This document shows, in pieces, positions 1-12,688 of a stretch of DNA of 64,000 nucleotides. The stretch comes from Strongylocentrotus droebachiensis (Eukaryota; Echinodermata; Echinoidea; Camarodonta; Strongylocentrotidae). Below the pieces are notes generated by a model. It worked only from the letters and a program-made list of their open reading frames with translations, had not been told where the DNA came from and searched no databases. The stretch is taken from assembly GCA_035222895.1 (NCBI GenBank), contig JAVYIG010006362.1, positions 55,204 to 119,203 on the forward strand, written 5' to 3'. The position numbers and the translations under genes are program-made. Every line of letters starts with the position of its first letter. Position 1 is the stretch's first letter.

Positions 1-2689
1 ATCAGATAAAGTTTCTAACTCATTTCCCTGTGCTATTTTAGCTTTCATTTATTGTCATATTCTTTTATCTTGCATTTACTGAATACGGTTGTATATAGTC
101 ATAATCAAGAACTTTCAGCTTTATTCATTTGCTATATCTTATCTGCTTTTATACATTGTCCTTTGCTTTTTAACATATTGCAATGAATGCTTGATTATTT
201 TAAAGTGAGGTAACTAGAATTTAATGTACCTACATGTATACCCAATATGGTAACCTGTATATAGAGTTTGAACTAGTTATATTCAAAGATTTCAAATTTA
301 TTCATGTTTCCAACAAAACATTACAAATCAATTATAAGCATTTAAAACAAATTTAAGATCTCAAAGTTCTGCATGGCTATATTGCTTCCAGTTATAGACA
401 AGGAAATTAGGCCCTCGGCATGTTACTCTTTGACATATTGGAGTTATTTGAATACCATGAGCATGTGCATTATGTTATCTAAAGTTAACAACTAAATTAT
501 TCATCCCCTTACCAAGTTTTGTAATTTTGTAAGTACGTGAAAATCTGATTTGTCCTGATTAATGTTTCTTGAGAGTGTGACATATTAACGCTTACATCTA
601 AAAGTATTGAACAGGAGCCTTAATTCAACCAGTCCACCTTTTATTTTTGAGTTACGAAAAAAGCAACAACAAGAAAAGATTTACAAGGGGTATGAATAAT
701 TTAATTGTTAACTGTATTGTATATGATTTCTTTTTATATGAACATTCAGAGTTGCTTCAGAGTGGCCTGCATGTTGAATGATTGGCTTTATTCCCTTGTA
801 AGCTTGTCATCCGTTCTAAGGACCAGGGAGATTTACCCTCCTGTGATCTTGTTATTTATAGGAAGATGATGTGTCTCTATTCCTAATTACTGGCCAAGGT
901 CATCGTGCAAACTAGGGAATATTATCGCAACACCGTTCTTACGAAGACAAAATTAGCTGTTCCACATTGCTTTGTCATTTTCAACAGCCTTGCATGATGC
1001 ATCGATAAGTCAGAAGAAAGTCCTATTTTGGCTCATATTTTTCGATGAGTGTTGGAGTTTTGTTAACCTTTGTAGGAGCTTTGTATTGAGTTATCTCCTC
1101 TTGGCATCGTGTTTAGGCTTCCAGCACATTAACACATGGGGATTGATAATGATCGCTATGAACGCTTCCGCTTTCCTCTTTAAAGACACCATATGAAACA
1201 CGAAAGAAAACATTTCATGCTTGATGTGTGAAACTTGAATAGCACTTTGTTTGTATGGCTCTTCTCCATTCTAATAGATCATGACAGGTCTGGAAGTACA
1301 TGACATGGAGGGTTAATTTCTGAAAGTTCATGCCAGTAATCACTTGGGATAAAAATGTCAAAGATATTTGAGAAAAGAACAAATCAAATTAAACATGAGC
1401 TGGTATAAAATGATGTTGACCAAATATGTCCTACTGTAAGAGTGTACTCTTAGATAGATTACCATAGATTTATACTGTAAGTATATGTAGGCTATGTAAT
1501 ATTAATAATTTTTCATTTTGTATAAATTCCTAGGCAAACTCTATTTTTACTGTAAAGGGTTGTTTTCAGTTACTCCTAACTGGAAAGGCACTATAAAGAT
1601 TAAGAAATAATATTTGCATTGTCAAACTTGTTATTTAAAGGAATGGAAATTCAAACAGATTTCTTCCCTTCACATTTCCATAGAGAATTCAAAGGCATAC
1701 AAGGAGGAACTACATTTCTTTCCCTAAATGGATTTTATTAATAGAAAGAGAAAGTTCAATTTGCATACATTGAACTCGTTCTTGAAAGTAGTTAATAGAC
1801 AGGTAAACAAATAGCACAAGGACAATACAAGATATTTCTTGGAATCTCTTAAATACAAGTATGAAAATTATCTGCTTTTTGTTGCAAACCTTTTAAGGCA
1901 AAATAAAGGGCTAGGCTCGCCCTGGTAGGTCAAAGATCCAAATCACAGCATGATGCTATCCCCAGTTTCCAAGAAAGGGTTGATGCAAGGAGAAGGACTA
2001 TCAGTCCTGCTTCATTTGAGATGGAAATTTGACAACAAACTTAAGGGCTGGGTGGTGCTATTTTAAAAATGCCAAGGGTTCTAATTTTCACTTTCGGGTG
2101 GGGGGGGGGGGCAATGGTACAGTTCATCTGAATGAGGTCAGTTTTTATTTCATTGAGTTGCCCCCACCCTCACCCTCAACTGTAAAAATGGTTATCTTTG
2201 CCCCACAGTCAGTTATCTACACTGAACAATTAAACATTTTATTTTATTAACAGCAACACGTCACAATAATGACAGCATATGAACAATTAAACAATGCAAA
2301 AAATAATAATGATACATGAATTTATCAAGGAAGAGTAATTTTGATTCAACACAGTAATGGATTTAAATTGATATTTAGACATAGATCTACATACCATTTA
2401 ACGTACAAGATATACAAATAATTATGTGTTTTTACTAATATAAAAAAAGAGGAACATTTGTTTTGCAGAAGTGGCAAAAAATCATTTGAATTTCATGGTA
2501 TTGTGAAAAGATTTAATACTGAATATTTCTGCGTTGAAGTAAACCCATCATACAATTTCATATATCGGTGTCAAAAGCTGACACACTTGCATCTAAAAAT
2601 AAATTGACCATAGATTTCAATTTAAGATGCATGCCTTGACTCTCATACTAGAAATAATTATAAGGATATCCACCATTTCGTATTCTACC

Positions 2690-2693
<4 letters not shown>

Positions 2694-2724
<31 letters not shown>
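2694..2724. repeat. CT dinucleotide microsatellite
   Basis: About 15 CT units in a row, probably intronic. Confidence 0.9.
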
Positions 2725-2728
<4 letters not shown>

Positions 2729-2904
2729 GTCTGGAATCTTCACAGCCATCGGTGATGATCAGGAGAAAGTCGTGAATCTAGCAAAAGAGATTTTTATTTC
2801 AAGAGCTTCATAGTGATGATGTGTATCTCTTTTAAATATAAAGTGAGTCCTGATGATACCATTGTAATGTAAAAGAAGCTGGAAGCAGTTTGGAAAGATG
2901 GATT

Positions 2905-3120
2905 ATGTACTCTCTAAAAACTAAAATGTTAAATCACCATTTAAAATGGCCGAGGTGTGACCACCTTTTCAAAATGGTAGATTAACACTTTTAGCATGCT
3001 GGTCCTACACTATGAATCTAGCATGTTAAAGGTGTTAAAATCTGACATTATGAATAAGTGATCACTCCTTTGTCCCTTTTAGTGGTGATTCAACATTTAA
3101 GTTTTAAGAGTTTAGTACAT
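2905..3120. mobile_element. Fold-back (MITE-like) element, 216 bp
   Basis: The left end ATGTACTCTCTAAAAACTAA and onward through ATGTTAAATCACC pairs with the right end (reverse complement ATGTACTAAACTCTTAAAAC, then ATGTTGAATCACC). Arms are about 34 bp with several mismatches or gaps. I cannot assign a superfamily or a target duplication. Confidence 0.55.
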
Positions 3121-6100
3121 ATTAAAGAAGTTAAGAACTGATGTAAACTGATCTTTTGGGATGATCAAAATGAAGACAAATTCTCAATCGTGTTGAAAAT
3201 CACCTGCACTGCTAACAAAACTTGTTGAATGAGACTGTACATTAATTATTAAAAGAGAGTATGGCATGGATATTTAGTCCAAAATGTTCAGCTTATTCTT
3301 GTCATATTTCGAGGCATCATGAGTGCCTTTTGAAGAGCAGTCCTAATTTACAGGGGACATTTCTATCACATGTTAAGGACTGAAAAGCTCACAAATCAAT
3401 ACGAAAGTTAATGGTGATATCAAGAATAGTGAGAATTATATTTGTCCCAAAATACAAATAAATCTAAGATCATACTATAATGAAGGACCATATACATAAA
3501 GTTGACATGAATGTCATGTTCTAGACTGAGAGACACCCCCAAATGGCAAGAGAATGATGATGAAGTTCCCGTGTTTGAGTTCTCCCACGTAATGAAAGAT
3601 ATGCATGGCTTTATCAAGTTTACTAAAAACATTTTCTGAATGTTTTGAAATTAATAGTCTGCTTCCGCAGGGCAGGATATACCATTACCATGATGTTATG
3701 ATGAGATGATAGATGAATGCTACTGTTCAGTAGATGATATTGATAAGACATAGACAAAACAAGGACATTAGTGGATTTGAGGAAGAGTTTCAGAAGACAA
3801 ATTTAAGGGCAATCTTCTCAAACATACTGCCAGTAACAACAAAATTTAACTCATGAATTGCAGATAAAATTTTCCCAAAGAGATGGTTGAATGGATGAAT
3901 TGTTTTAGCGACCAATGGAATAATATTCAGAGTGATAATGTGCCAGGGGGCTTTTAGCATCAAATTTAGAAATACATGCTCCTTCTTTTTGCAGTGAGCA
4001 AGAAAGGTTACTCCAAAAATTACAATTTGTGTACTTTTTGTTTGTAGATACACTATTGAGACCGAGAGAGAATATTGTTTGCACAAAAGTCAAACAAGAA
4101 ATTTGAAAGGGATCGTCAATAGAGAAAAAATGTATTTGCTCATGAAGATATCAGGTAACATATTGATGCGTTTCATGTAAATTAACCTCAAAACAGCCCA
4201 ATATGTGTACAAAATGTTGAAGTAATGAAAAATCTTTATTTCATTTCAGTGCATATTATTTTGACTACTGCTTGTAGATCATGTCTGTTTTCTATTATCA
4301 TCTCACTAAAAGCAAATGAAAATAAAAAAATATTAATACAAATCATCTAGTCAAATTTGTTCTCATGTTCAAAGGTGGGCTTTTAAGCACTGCCCTTGGG
4401 AAATAATTTTGAGGAGAACTTTATGAGCAAAAATTGAAAGCAATTCATGTGAAAGATCAATCATTATTAGCCTGAAACCCTTTCCCAGCAAACACTCTAA
4501 TGGAGAATTGTATTACATAGATGTGTATCAGGTGTAATTAGACACTCATAATCATTCACAACATCTCAGCAACATGATTGAAAATGCTTCTGGCAGTGAA
4601 AAGAGCATTCATGTTTTGGATTTGAATATCCTATCGAGCATTCAGCAGTTCTTGTTCAAATACATTGAAGTCCATTCTTTCATTGCGAACTCTTATGCGT
4701 TTATTATATTTATTGTTAATATCCTAAATATTTGTTCCAAAACCCATTTAAGGTTTTGTGTAAATGGTTAATGAATTTAGAGGTTTTTAATGAATATTTA
4801 TGCATGTACCCTAACTGTATTTCATTCATCTTTTCTGCAAGTAAGATTTTATTAAGAACACTTAGATAAGGGGAAATATTTTACTAGGGAAGAGAGGTAG
4901 AATAAACAAGAAGGCATGGACTTAGAAAAGGATGTGACTTTCTTGGGTTACCTTTAAACCTTTAAAAGTTTGATGAATGATATATTTTAAAATCATGAAA
5001 AGAGTGATCTAATTGACATCTGAAATTTGAGACGGATGATTGAACAATTAATAAGCCTTAACCTGATAACTACAACACTTCAAAGTAGAAAATTAATGCA
5101 ATAAAGATGAGGCATAATCAAATTTGGACTAATAAGGCTTTGTCACTTGAAAGCAAATTGATAATTTATGGAGGTTGGGGGGGGGGGGGCAGAGAGTAGA
5201 AGAAGAGGGGTGGGGGGTGGGGGGTGGGGGGAGACTCATCTAACTTTTTCTGTCAGGTAATCCTGTCCCTTGGTACTTAAAGATTTGACTTTCTGATTTA
5301 CACCTGAGCTGAGGGTGAGATAGAAAGCAAGGTGAGGAGGAAGATTTCTCATCGCCTCAAGCCCCAGGTATGTCCGCACAAGGAGAGCAGACGACAACCT
5401 CAACACAGGTTTTCATTTCCTACCTGTACTCGCGGTCAGGTGCTGTGACTCATGTTACAGACTACCTGGAGAGGTGTGTGCCCTCAGATCAGGGATCCGT
5501 TCACTTTTAACTGGACACTGTGAAGTGTTAGGGATTAAGCATAACTTCTTAAAATGCAGTTTCTATAACAAGATACTTTAAAGAATAGTTTATGCTAACA
5601 TAATCTTGGCAAGGAAAACTCTTTACTTAAACAGTATGAATTAACACAGATGAATGTTCATTTCATTTTAAAGTTTGTGTATATGTAAGTTATTTCTTTA
5701 CTAAAGAATGATAGTGGGGGAGTAGCAAGGACTGGCAAGTAAATGTATCTGATGTTATCATATGTAATTCTCATTGTCATTGCTATGCAATACCACACTT
5801 TTCTTGAAGTGCATTTTTAAAAAAAAGTTGGATTGTGAGGATTAGTATCATATGTTTGTGTTTCTAAAAACAATCTATAAGTGTGAATAGTTCAATGGAA
5901 GTATTTTCTAGGCTACCTGATAGGTATGCACCCGGAGAGATGGAGATTGTATAATGGCGAAGAGATTTGAGATAAACAGACTGTCACCTGCAGCCTATCA
6001 TCTAAAATCAATTGAATAAATATTTTCAAATTGAAGAGGTGTATTTTACTTTTGTATTTCTAAAAAGTAGGTCATGGTTTATCAAAGAGCATATTGAGTT

Positions 6101-8302
6101 TAGGAATAGGAGGTTCTTTATTATGGCTGCCAACTGAAACAGGTTTGAAATACAGAAATCCAGTGACGAGAAGAGGAAGAAAAGAGAAAAAAATGAAAAT
6201 TGCCTAGGTTTCAGGTGGTTGAATTGAATAATAGATATTATTATTCCTTCAAAAAATTGAAAGGTAACAATAGGCATCTGGAAGGGTTTTTAATAAACTG
6301 ATCTACATATTATAATTTGACTGACAATGATTAAAAGTGAAAAGTGAAAATACAAGAACCAAAAATTAAGATAATTATTAAGACTTGAAAATATATAAGG
6401 GCTTGAAATCCCCTTCTCCCTTGAATTTCATCAGGATATTACAAACAATGGTTATTGATCATATCTCACAAATGTAGATGTATCATATTGACTGCATGAC
6501 TTGTGTTTGTGTGTCAATTAATTGCCAATGTAATTCAGTCTTTACTTGTAATGACCCTTCTAACGTTTTCCCCCTTAGACGCTACATCCTGGCCGGTGTA
6601 ACTTACCCTGAGGTACACCATAAGGGGCTAGCTGGTGAATTCTCTAGCGATTGACTCAAATCAATAGGAAATAACATGTTTTAAACCTTCATGCATGAAG
6701 AGAAAGAAGTGATGTTTTTCCCTCAGTTAAATTGTGACTTCCCTAAGAAATTTGAACCTTTGATTTGCCCCCAATATGTTTGATATTATTTCTCATTGCA
6801 TGGGACCCCAAGGTATGGTGAGAGAAGTTTACAAATTGATCGGATGATGACTCATCTGTGAGTGGATACTTTCTGTTTATTAATTCTTGTCTCTTCGGCA
6901 ATTGTAATGACAAAAACAAACATGTGACATATAAAAAGAAACATGAAAAGTAGTTTAGATAGTATGGAGTGATTTCTTTTTCTTTTGGACTAAAGACTGT
7001 CTTTGGTTTAAGACAAAATAGATCATTAATCAAATCATTAATCCAAAGAATAATTAGGATTTCATGAATCAACCCAAGGGCGATTTCAGTATCCTATTAG
7101 CTTGTCTTTAGAAATCATGTCAGACTATGATAACATTTAGGTGATAGTAATGTCATGTTTCAGATTGTGATGCACAAGGCTATGAGAACTTGATTTTTGA
7201 GAGTCTTTTTGGTGGACTGGAGAAGGGCTTTGATCGAACCTGTCCACTCGCAGATGTCTCATTTAATGAGTCTGCATTAGTTTTACAACATGTAGTAATA
7301 TACTAATATATTTGTATATCAACTGGTTACCAATGGTTTAAAACATAACAAGTAGAAGACTTTCAATGTCTTTTGTTTTTTTAACTGCATAAACGAAGCG
7401 ACACTCAATAAAGATTAAATATGATATTGGACTTCTAACATTAAGAAGGCAGAAAGGAAGATTGACGGGTTATAAGACAATCAGAGAAAAGATTGGAAAA
7501 CAGGTTGAAGGTTATGAGTGAAGAGAGTCTTGAAGGATGAAAACTATCATTCCTATTATAAGATTGAGTGTTTATATTTACGGAAGTGCGAGAGATGGGA
7601 ACTGTCTGCTTCTAATTATAAGAAGGGAATTGAGTGTCAGATCCTTGCCTTGTTTTGACAGAGATAGAAAAAATGGCCCCATAAATCTTGAAAACATCAC
7701 CAACAAATCCTTGTCTGCTAACTACAAGTGAGGGGGGGTGGGGGGGGGACTGAAGGTAAAAATAAAACTAAGTTTGTGAGGGCTACTTTTAGATGACCTC
7801 TAGGGTTTAACAATCTAAGAAATTACTAACGATTGACAAAAACATGTTTTTAATTTTTTGTTACGGTGGCTTTTTTTTCATTGGTGTTGGCTTTAAAAAA
7901 AAGAGAAAGAGTATATGGGGAAAACCACCCTCAGCATTCATTCTCTCCTTCACTTTAATGGGTAATATCAATTATGAACTATTTTTATTAAATTCAGTTG
8001 ACTGACTGTTGTATTTTGGTTCAAAATTAGTGTCAGTCATTAACAGCATACTGAACAAGAAAAGAATAACAGTAAATATTGAGATAAGTATATCAAGATT
8101 CATGACATATAAAAGAAATTGGAAGCAAACATGTATAGATATCCTGAAACTATAATTTGTAATGAAAAGTTATTTTTTTATTTTATCATTACAGAAACTG
8201 GTGATATTAATTTTGCAGGCACAGGAGAAAAGTTTTAGAAATGTGAAAAATTACTTGAATTTACACTTTATTCATGCCGTTTTCTGTTTCTCATATAATA
8301 TG

Positions 8303-8339
8303 TCACTATCTCTAGCTAGGATCTAGCTAGAGATAGTGA
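8303..8339. repeat. Perfect 17 bp inverted repeat, 3 nt spacer
   Basis: Left arm TCACTATCTCTAGCTAG, spacer GAT, right arm CTAGCTAGAGATAGTGA. There is no mismatch. Confidence 0.95.
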
Positions 8340-9369
8340 TTCAGGCTACTGTAGTCTGTACTTGAAAGGGTTTGCTTTCCGTTTGAATCTATTATTAAAT
8401 CACAATAGATCAGGAAGGATTATATTTGATGCTATTTATAGGTTAGGAAGAAGTAGAAATGCAGTCCTAAATGTAATTTCATCTGCAATGTGATATTTGT
8501 GTCAAGTGAATGGCATTTCTCTGTTTTAAGCATTTCAGTAGATTTCTTTGCAGTTATTGAATGCCAACATTTCTTACATCTTTTTTATTGTAATTGTAGT
8601 CATATATCTTGACATTATTTAGGAGGGGAGGATCAAGCTGTTCAATTTTTAGAAACAAAAGAAAAACAACATTTGAAATGGATTATTGTTTTGCCATATA
8701 ATTAAATTACATAGGAGTATTCACAAAAAGTAAAATAACAATTCACCTTGTAGAGGCAAATGTTCCATGCAGAGCTCGTTCGAAATTTCCAGAACTATGT
8801 CAACAATTGGTTTAATATATTTTAATTGCTGCTACAAGGTAGTTTTGCCATTCTCAATATGTTAGTTCTACATTCACTAAATGGAATACTTTAATAGGGC
8901 TTTTGCAGAGTCTAAACCCTCTTTACTTATTATGTCAAATGTGAAGCCTATATTGAGACCCGCTGTCTTGGAGGGGTAGCGGCACGTTCTCTGTGCACTT
9001 TCCGCTGTGTTTCCTGCAGAGATGGCCAGGACATGAGCATGCCTCGCATGTTTGTGGATAAGACTGATATAAGAGGGTTGGAGTTGGAGGACGCTGCATG
9101 CTATGGCCACCAAGAATATGAAAGATGAAAATAGCATTAAAGGACGGCATCAGCTTTGAAAATATGATGCGAGCCACATGCATGGAGGTCCTATGTTCTT
9201 TTATCTCTTTGTATGTCACACAACAGTCTCTCTTTGCCATGTATTTATTTTGGGGATATACCACAGGCTTCAAGATTATGGAACTGTTTCTAGCGCAAGA
9301 ATAATCTCTATAATGATGTTAAGAGGGTTGTCATTGAGCTATTCAGGAAAGAAAGATATAGCATGTTTA

Positions 9370-9426
9370 GAGCCAGAAGGGCGTTAATTCTGTGGTCAAT
9401 TATATGAGTTAAAGCCCTTCTGGCTC
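9370..9426. repeat. Hairpin-family copy A
   Basis: Left arm GAGCCAGAAGGGCGTTAATT and right arm AGTTAAAGCCCTTCTGGCTC form a stem of about 20 bp with two to three mismatches. It belongs to the same family as 14344, 40026, 42945, 45437 and 46771. Confidence 0.8.
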
Positions 9427-9929
9427 CAGCCAGACAAAATTTGAAGATAAATTATTTTGGGGGAATCTTAATTAGAAAGATGGCTGGATTATCAAAGAGG
9501 CTTAAATGACAATATCAATTAAAGACTTATTAATCCAAAAGGAATTAAATTTGTATGATACTGAAAACAGCATAATATACTCTACTTATAGGTTTGGTGC
9601 TGTCATCTGCCTAAGTCCTTTCCCAAATAGATTAAAAGACATAACAACAAAAAAAATGCACAAATGAAATATTCAAAAAGGGTTATATCTAAAGGAATGG
9701 AATTATTTAATATTAAAAGGATATCTGCCACTAGATGTATGGGTGTGCTGTCACCTGTCATAAGCCTGTGCCAAATAAATTAAAAGAGACTTCTGTTATT
9801 TCCGTTAATCACCCTGAATTACTTCTGTTTTGATCAGAATTTCAGTGGGCCGTAGTCCAGACTTAGTGAAGTTGAACTTTATTCACCGATAGGCTCTATC
9901 CCTCATATCTTTATTTGGTAGTAGTGGAT

Positions 9930-9970
9930 ATGATATGATTTGATTTGATTTGATTTGATTTGATTTGATT
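9930..9970. repeat. TTTGA pentanucleotide array
   Basis: Six or so units of TTTGA followed by a T run. Such arrays often form the tail of a LINE or SINE, but no body is recognisable here. Confidence 0.8.
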
Positions 9971-11301
9971 TTTTTAATTTGCCATCCTTTGATTTGAACT
10001 GGTTAAATTTAAAATGTAACTGATAAATGGGAATCCAATATTCTTGAATAAGTAGGCCACATACACTTGTTCCTCCAGAATATTGCCAGACGTTAGCACC
10101 CTGTAAAAGTTTATCAACCATTCAATAGAAAGCACAGAGCTCATTTATAGTATAATGGAGATTGAAGTTAAGTACATTTTCTGCTTCACATTGTTAGGAA
10201 TATATATCTCAAATTCAACATTATGTATGTTCTTCTTCTGACATCTAAAAGTCAGCAACATATATTTCATAATTTTCTTCAATGAAGTTATTTTTTGGAT
10301 ACATACATGTAGCTGGGTTAATCACAGAAACTTTGTGAAGTTCTTCCCCCAAGTGATGTACATGTTTGATAAAACCTGAAGGAAATTGTAATTTGTTACT
10401 CTATAAAATTGGGAATGAAATGATAATACACGACCTTGATATGATAACCCATCCTCCTTAAAAGCATTATTTATCGTTACTCACTCCTTTTTGTGGCAGA
10501 ACATTCATCTCTCATGATATCATTAACAAAATAAATTATTTAGCTTTATGATCTTTCACATTCACTCAAAGACTTATCTTTGAATACCTCTAAGCAGACA
10601 CACACATCCACCATCCTATAACTAGAAATCATAACCATTACTCATACTTTCATTCGTAACCTAGACTCTCAGACAGGAAACATGACTGATGCGGTTTTAA
10701 TGAGGATTTTTCTTCTTCTCTGCTTTGATGTAAGATGTATATTCAGTGACCTCCACATCACTGACACATGGCCTTTAGTGGATAGCAAACCTTTATTAAA
10801 AAAGTGACTTTACACATTTTGACATGATGAGTGAAAGAAGACAACAAAAATTATCCTCCTGACATGATGAAGAGAATTGCGTTACCATGGCAATGGAATG
10901 TCAGTATTGACAGTACTCAGCAGGTGTCGAGGATGTCATAATTGCATCATCATATCTTGTAATAGGGCCCAATTTAGCTGGATATCCTTGACAGTTTTCG
11001 GCCAGCTACCTATCTCCCCTTTGGCTTCTCCAGGTGTTTATGTTTGCCAAATAAGATGGATAGGTAACCAATTACCTGTGATCTCCTTTTATTTGGTTTT
11101 AAGTCAAGTTCATTGTAGTTTTTAATGATAAACTTTAATATGTATTTCTGATGGAAAGGATGAAATGTTGAAATGATTCACAAATGAGGCTTTAGTCTAT
11201 GAGGTTATACATTTGAATCTATCATTTCCTAAGGATTGATTTGGGAATTCTATTCCCAAGTTGATACATTTATAGAAACATCTTATTGGATTTTTTTATA
11301 C

Positions 11302-11326
11302 TAACACACACACACACACACACACA

Positions 11327-11360
<34 letters not shown>
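11302..11360. repeat. Compound CA/CT microsatellite
   Basis: A CA run (about 11305-11329) passes directly into a CT run. Confidence 0.9.
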
Positions 11361-11365
<5 letters not shown>

Positions 11366-11689
11366 TGAAGTCCCCCTCTTCCATTTCTTTCTCCCTCCCT
11401 CTCTTTCATCTGTTCTCTACCCTTCATAAACTAACAAGGATATTAAACTTGACAAGTCAATTACATGTAGTTTTCAGTGGGATTTATCTGATTAGTCTGG
11501 TGTAATCATAACTAATATTGAGGCAACATTCTAAAGTACAACACATATTTCAATATCCTTGGTATGCATTGCATTGTATTGAATGTCAACATGTATAGCC
11601 TTTCATTGCCTGCATGCATCATATTTTCATTCAGCCGAGGCCTAGAGCTCAAGCTTTGAAGACCCACCGCTGGGTCAATATTCTGTGCA

Positions 11690-11694
<5 letters not shown>

Positions 11695-11733
<39 letters not shown>

Positions 11734-11824
11734 CCTCCCTCTCTCTCCCTCCCTCCCTCCCTCCCTCCCTCCCTCCCTCCCTCCCTCCCTCCCTCCCTCC
11801 CTCCCTCCCCCTCTCTCTCTCTCT
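11695..11824. repeat. CT and CCCT low-complexity array
   Basis: A CT run is followed by about 60 bp of CCCT units and another CT run. It creates long spurious frames on both strands. Confidence 0.95.
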
Positions 11825-12466
11825 GTTCCATATCTAGAGGTAATAAATAACTTTGAAATCTAATACTAGCTGTAAGTAAATCAAATTGTGGATGAAAATA
11901 GAAATTTGCTTTGATGACCAACGAACATACCTGCCATTCCATAGTTGTTGATTTTCTTTCCAATGAAATGAAATCGAATGAAAATTTACTACTTTCATAA
12001 AGTCAATGGCATGCAGAGCTATGTTAAAAAGTAGGTTGAGGCTACTTAAAGGGTATCTTTAAAAAAGAAAAGTGAATGTACCTTTTTTACGAATATGTCA
12101 GTATTTATTAACTGTGGCATTGTGTTAATAGACTGTTCATGATGCATATGAACTTTGTCATCTAATCAGAATAAGCATTCTGACTGAATAACACATTTCA
12201 GGTAAAATAAAAATGAAAATTGTTTGTTTCCTTTCCTGAAATATATTATTTGGTTTTTCTTTTTTCTTGATTGGGAAGGGGGAGTCGAAAGGAGGGTAAT
12301 ATTTTCTCTCATTTTGTTTTCTCCTATCTTTGAATTGTAATGTATTTCATTTTAAATTAATTTAGTTTAGTTTTTGGTGGTGGAATCATGCTTAAAAGAT
12401 TGATGAACTTTTAAAAAGTGGCATTAAAAAAATGATGATAAATTTAATTTTGTTTTTGCAAATCAG

Positions 12467-12688
12467 GATGGGAGAAAGTAAAGCATGCTATGAGCAAGAG
12501 GCATTTAGCTGAAGTCAACAGACAGCGCTTGATGACATCGTCGACTGAGGAGAGTCCTCCTGTTGCTAAGCGACAGGAGATGGCAGAGGATGGCTACCTC
12601 ACACCAGGAGATTCTACCGATGATGGGATCAGGAATGTGCCTTCTAGGAGAGGAGATGGAAGCAAAAAATCTCACTCTAGCAATAGAG
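12467..12688 (+). CDS. Gene 1, first visible coding exon (partial protein)
   Basis: The acceptor is tttgcaaatcag and the donor is AGAG|GTAAAG. The frame enters with two bases (GA) and leaves in phase 1. It reads WEKVKHAMSKRHLAEVNRQR, then a Ser/Thr/Glu-rich stretch with ESPPVAKRQE and GYLTPGDSTDD, and ends KKSHSSNRG. An ATG at 12490 lies in frame, but the open frame continues upstream of it to a good acceptor, so it is probably internal. The start of the N-terminal helix (WEKVKHAMSKRHLAEV) suggests that a folded or helical region precedes it in an exon not identified here. If 12490 is the true start, upstream exons would be untranslated. Confidence 0.75.

Larger units (their letters stand above)
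1..12466 (+). other. Presumed 5' intron or flank of gene 1; no firm exon
   Basis: These 12.5 kb are AT-rich and hold no convincing long coding frame. Content: CT microsatellites (2694-2724, 11331-11360, 11695-11824), G runs (2100, 5178, 7733), a fold-back element at 2905-3120, a perfect 37 bp palindrome at 8303-8339, a TTTGA pentanucleotide array at 9940-9970 and a hairpin element at 9370-9426. Weak exon candidates, none phase-checked, are at about 5311-5368 (ends CAG|GTATGT), 6579 onwards (ideal branch site and acceptor) and 7164-7315. The exon 5' to 12467 must be here or left of the window. Confidence 0.5.

Noticed and set aside
11614..11963. Open frames over the CT/CCCT array on both strands
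   Set aside because: Leu/Ser/Pro and Glu/Arg/Gly repeats arise from low-complexity DNA; no splice sites or domain.
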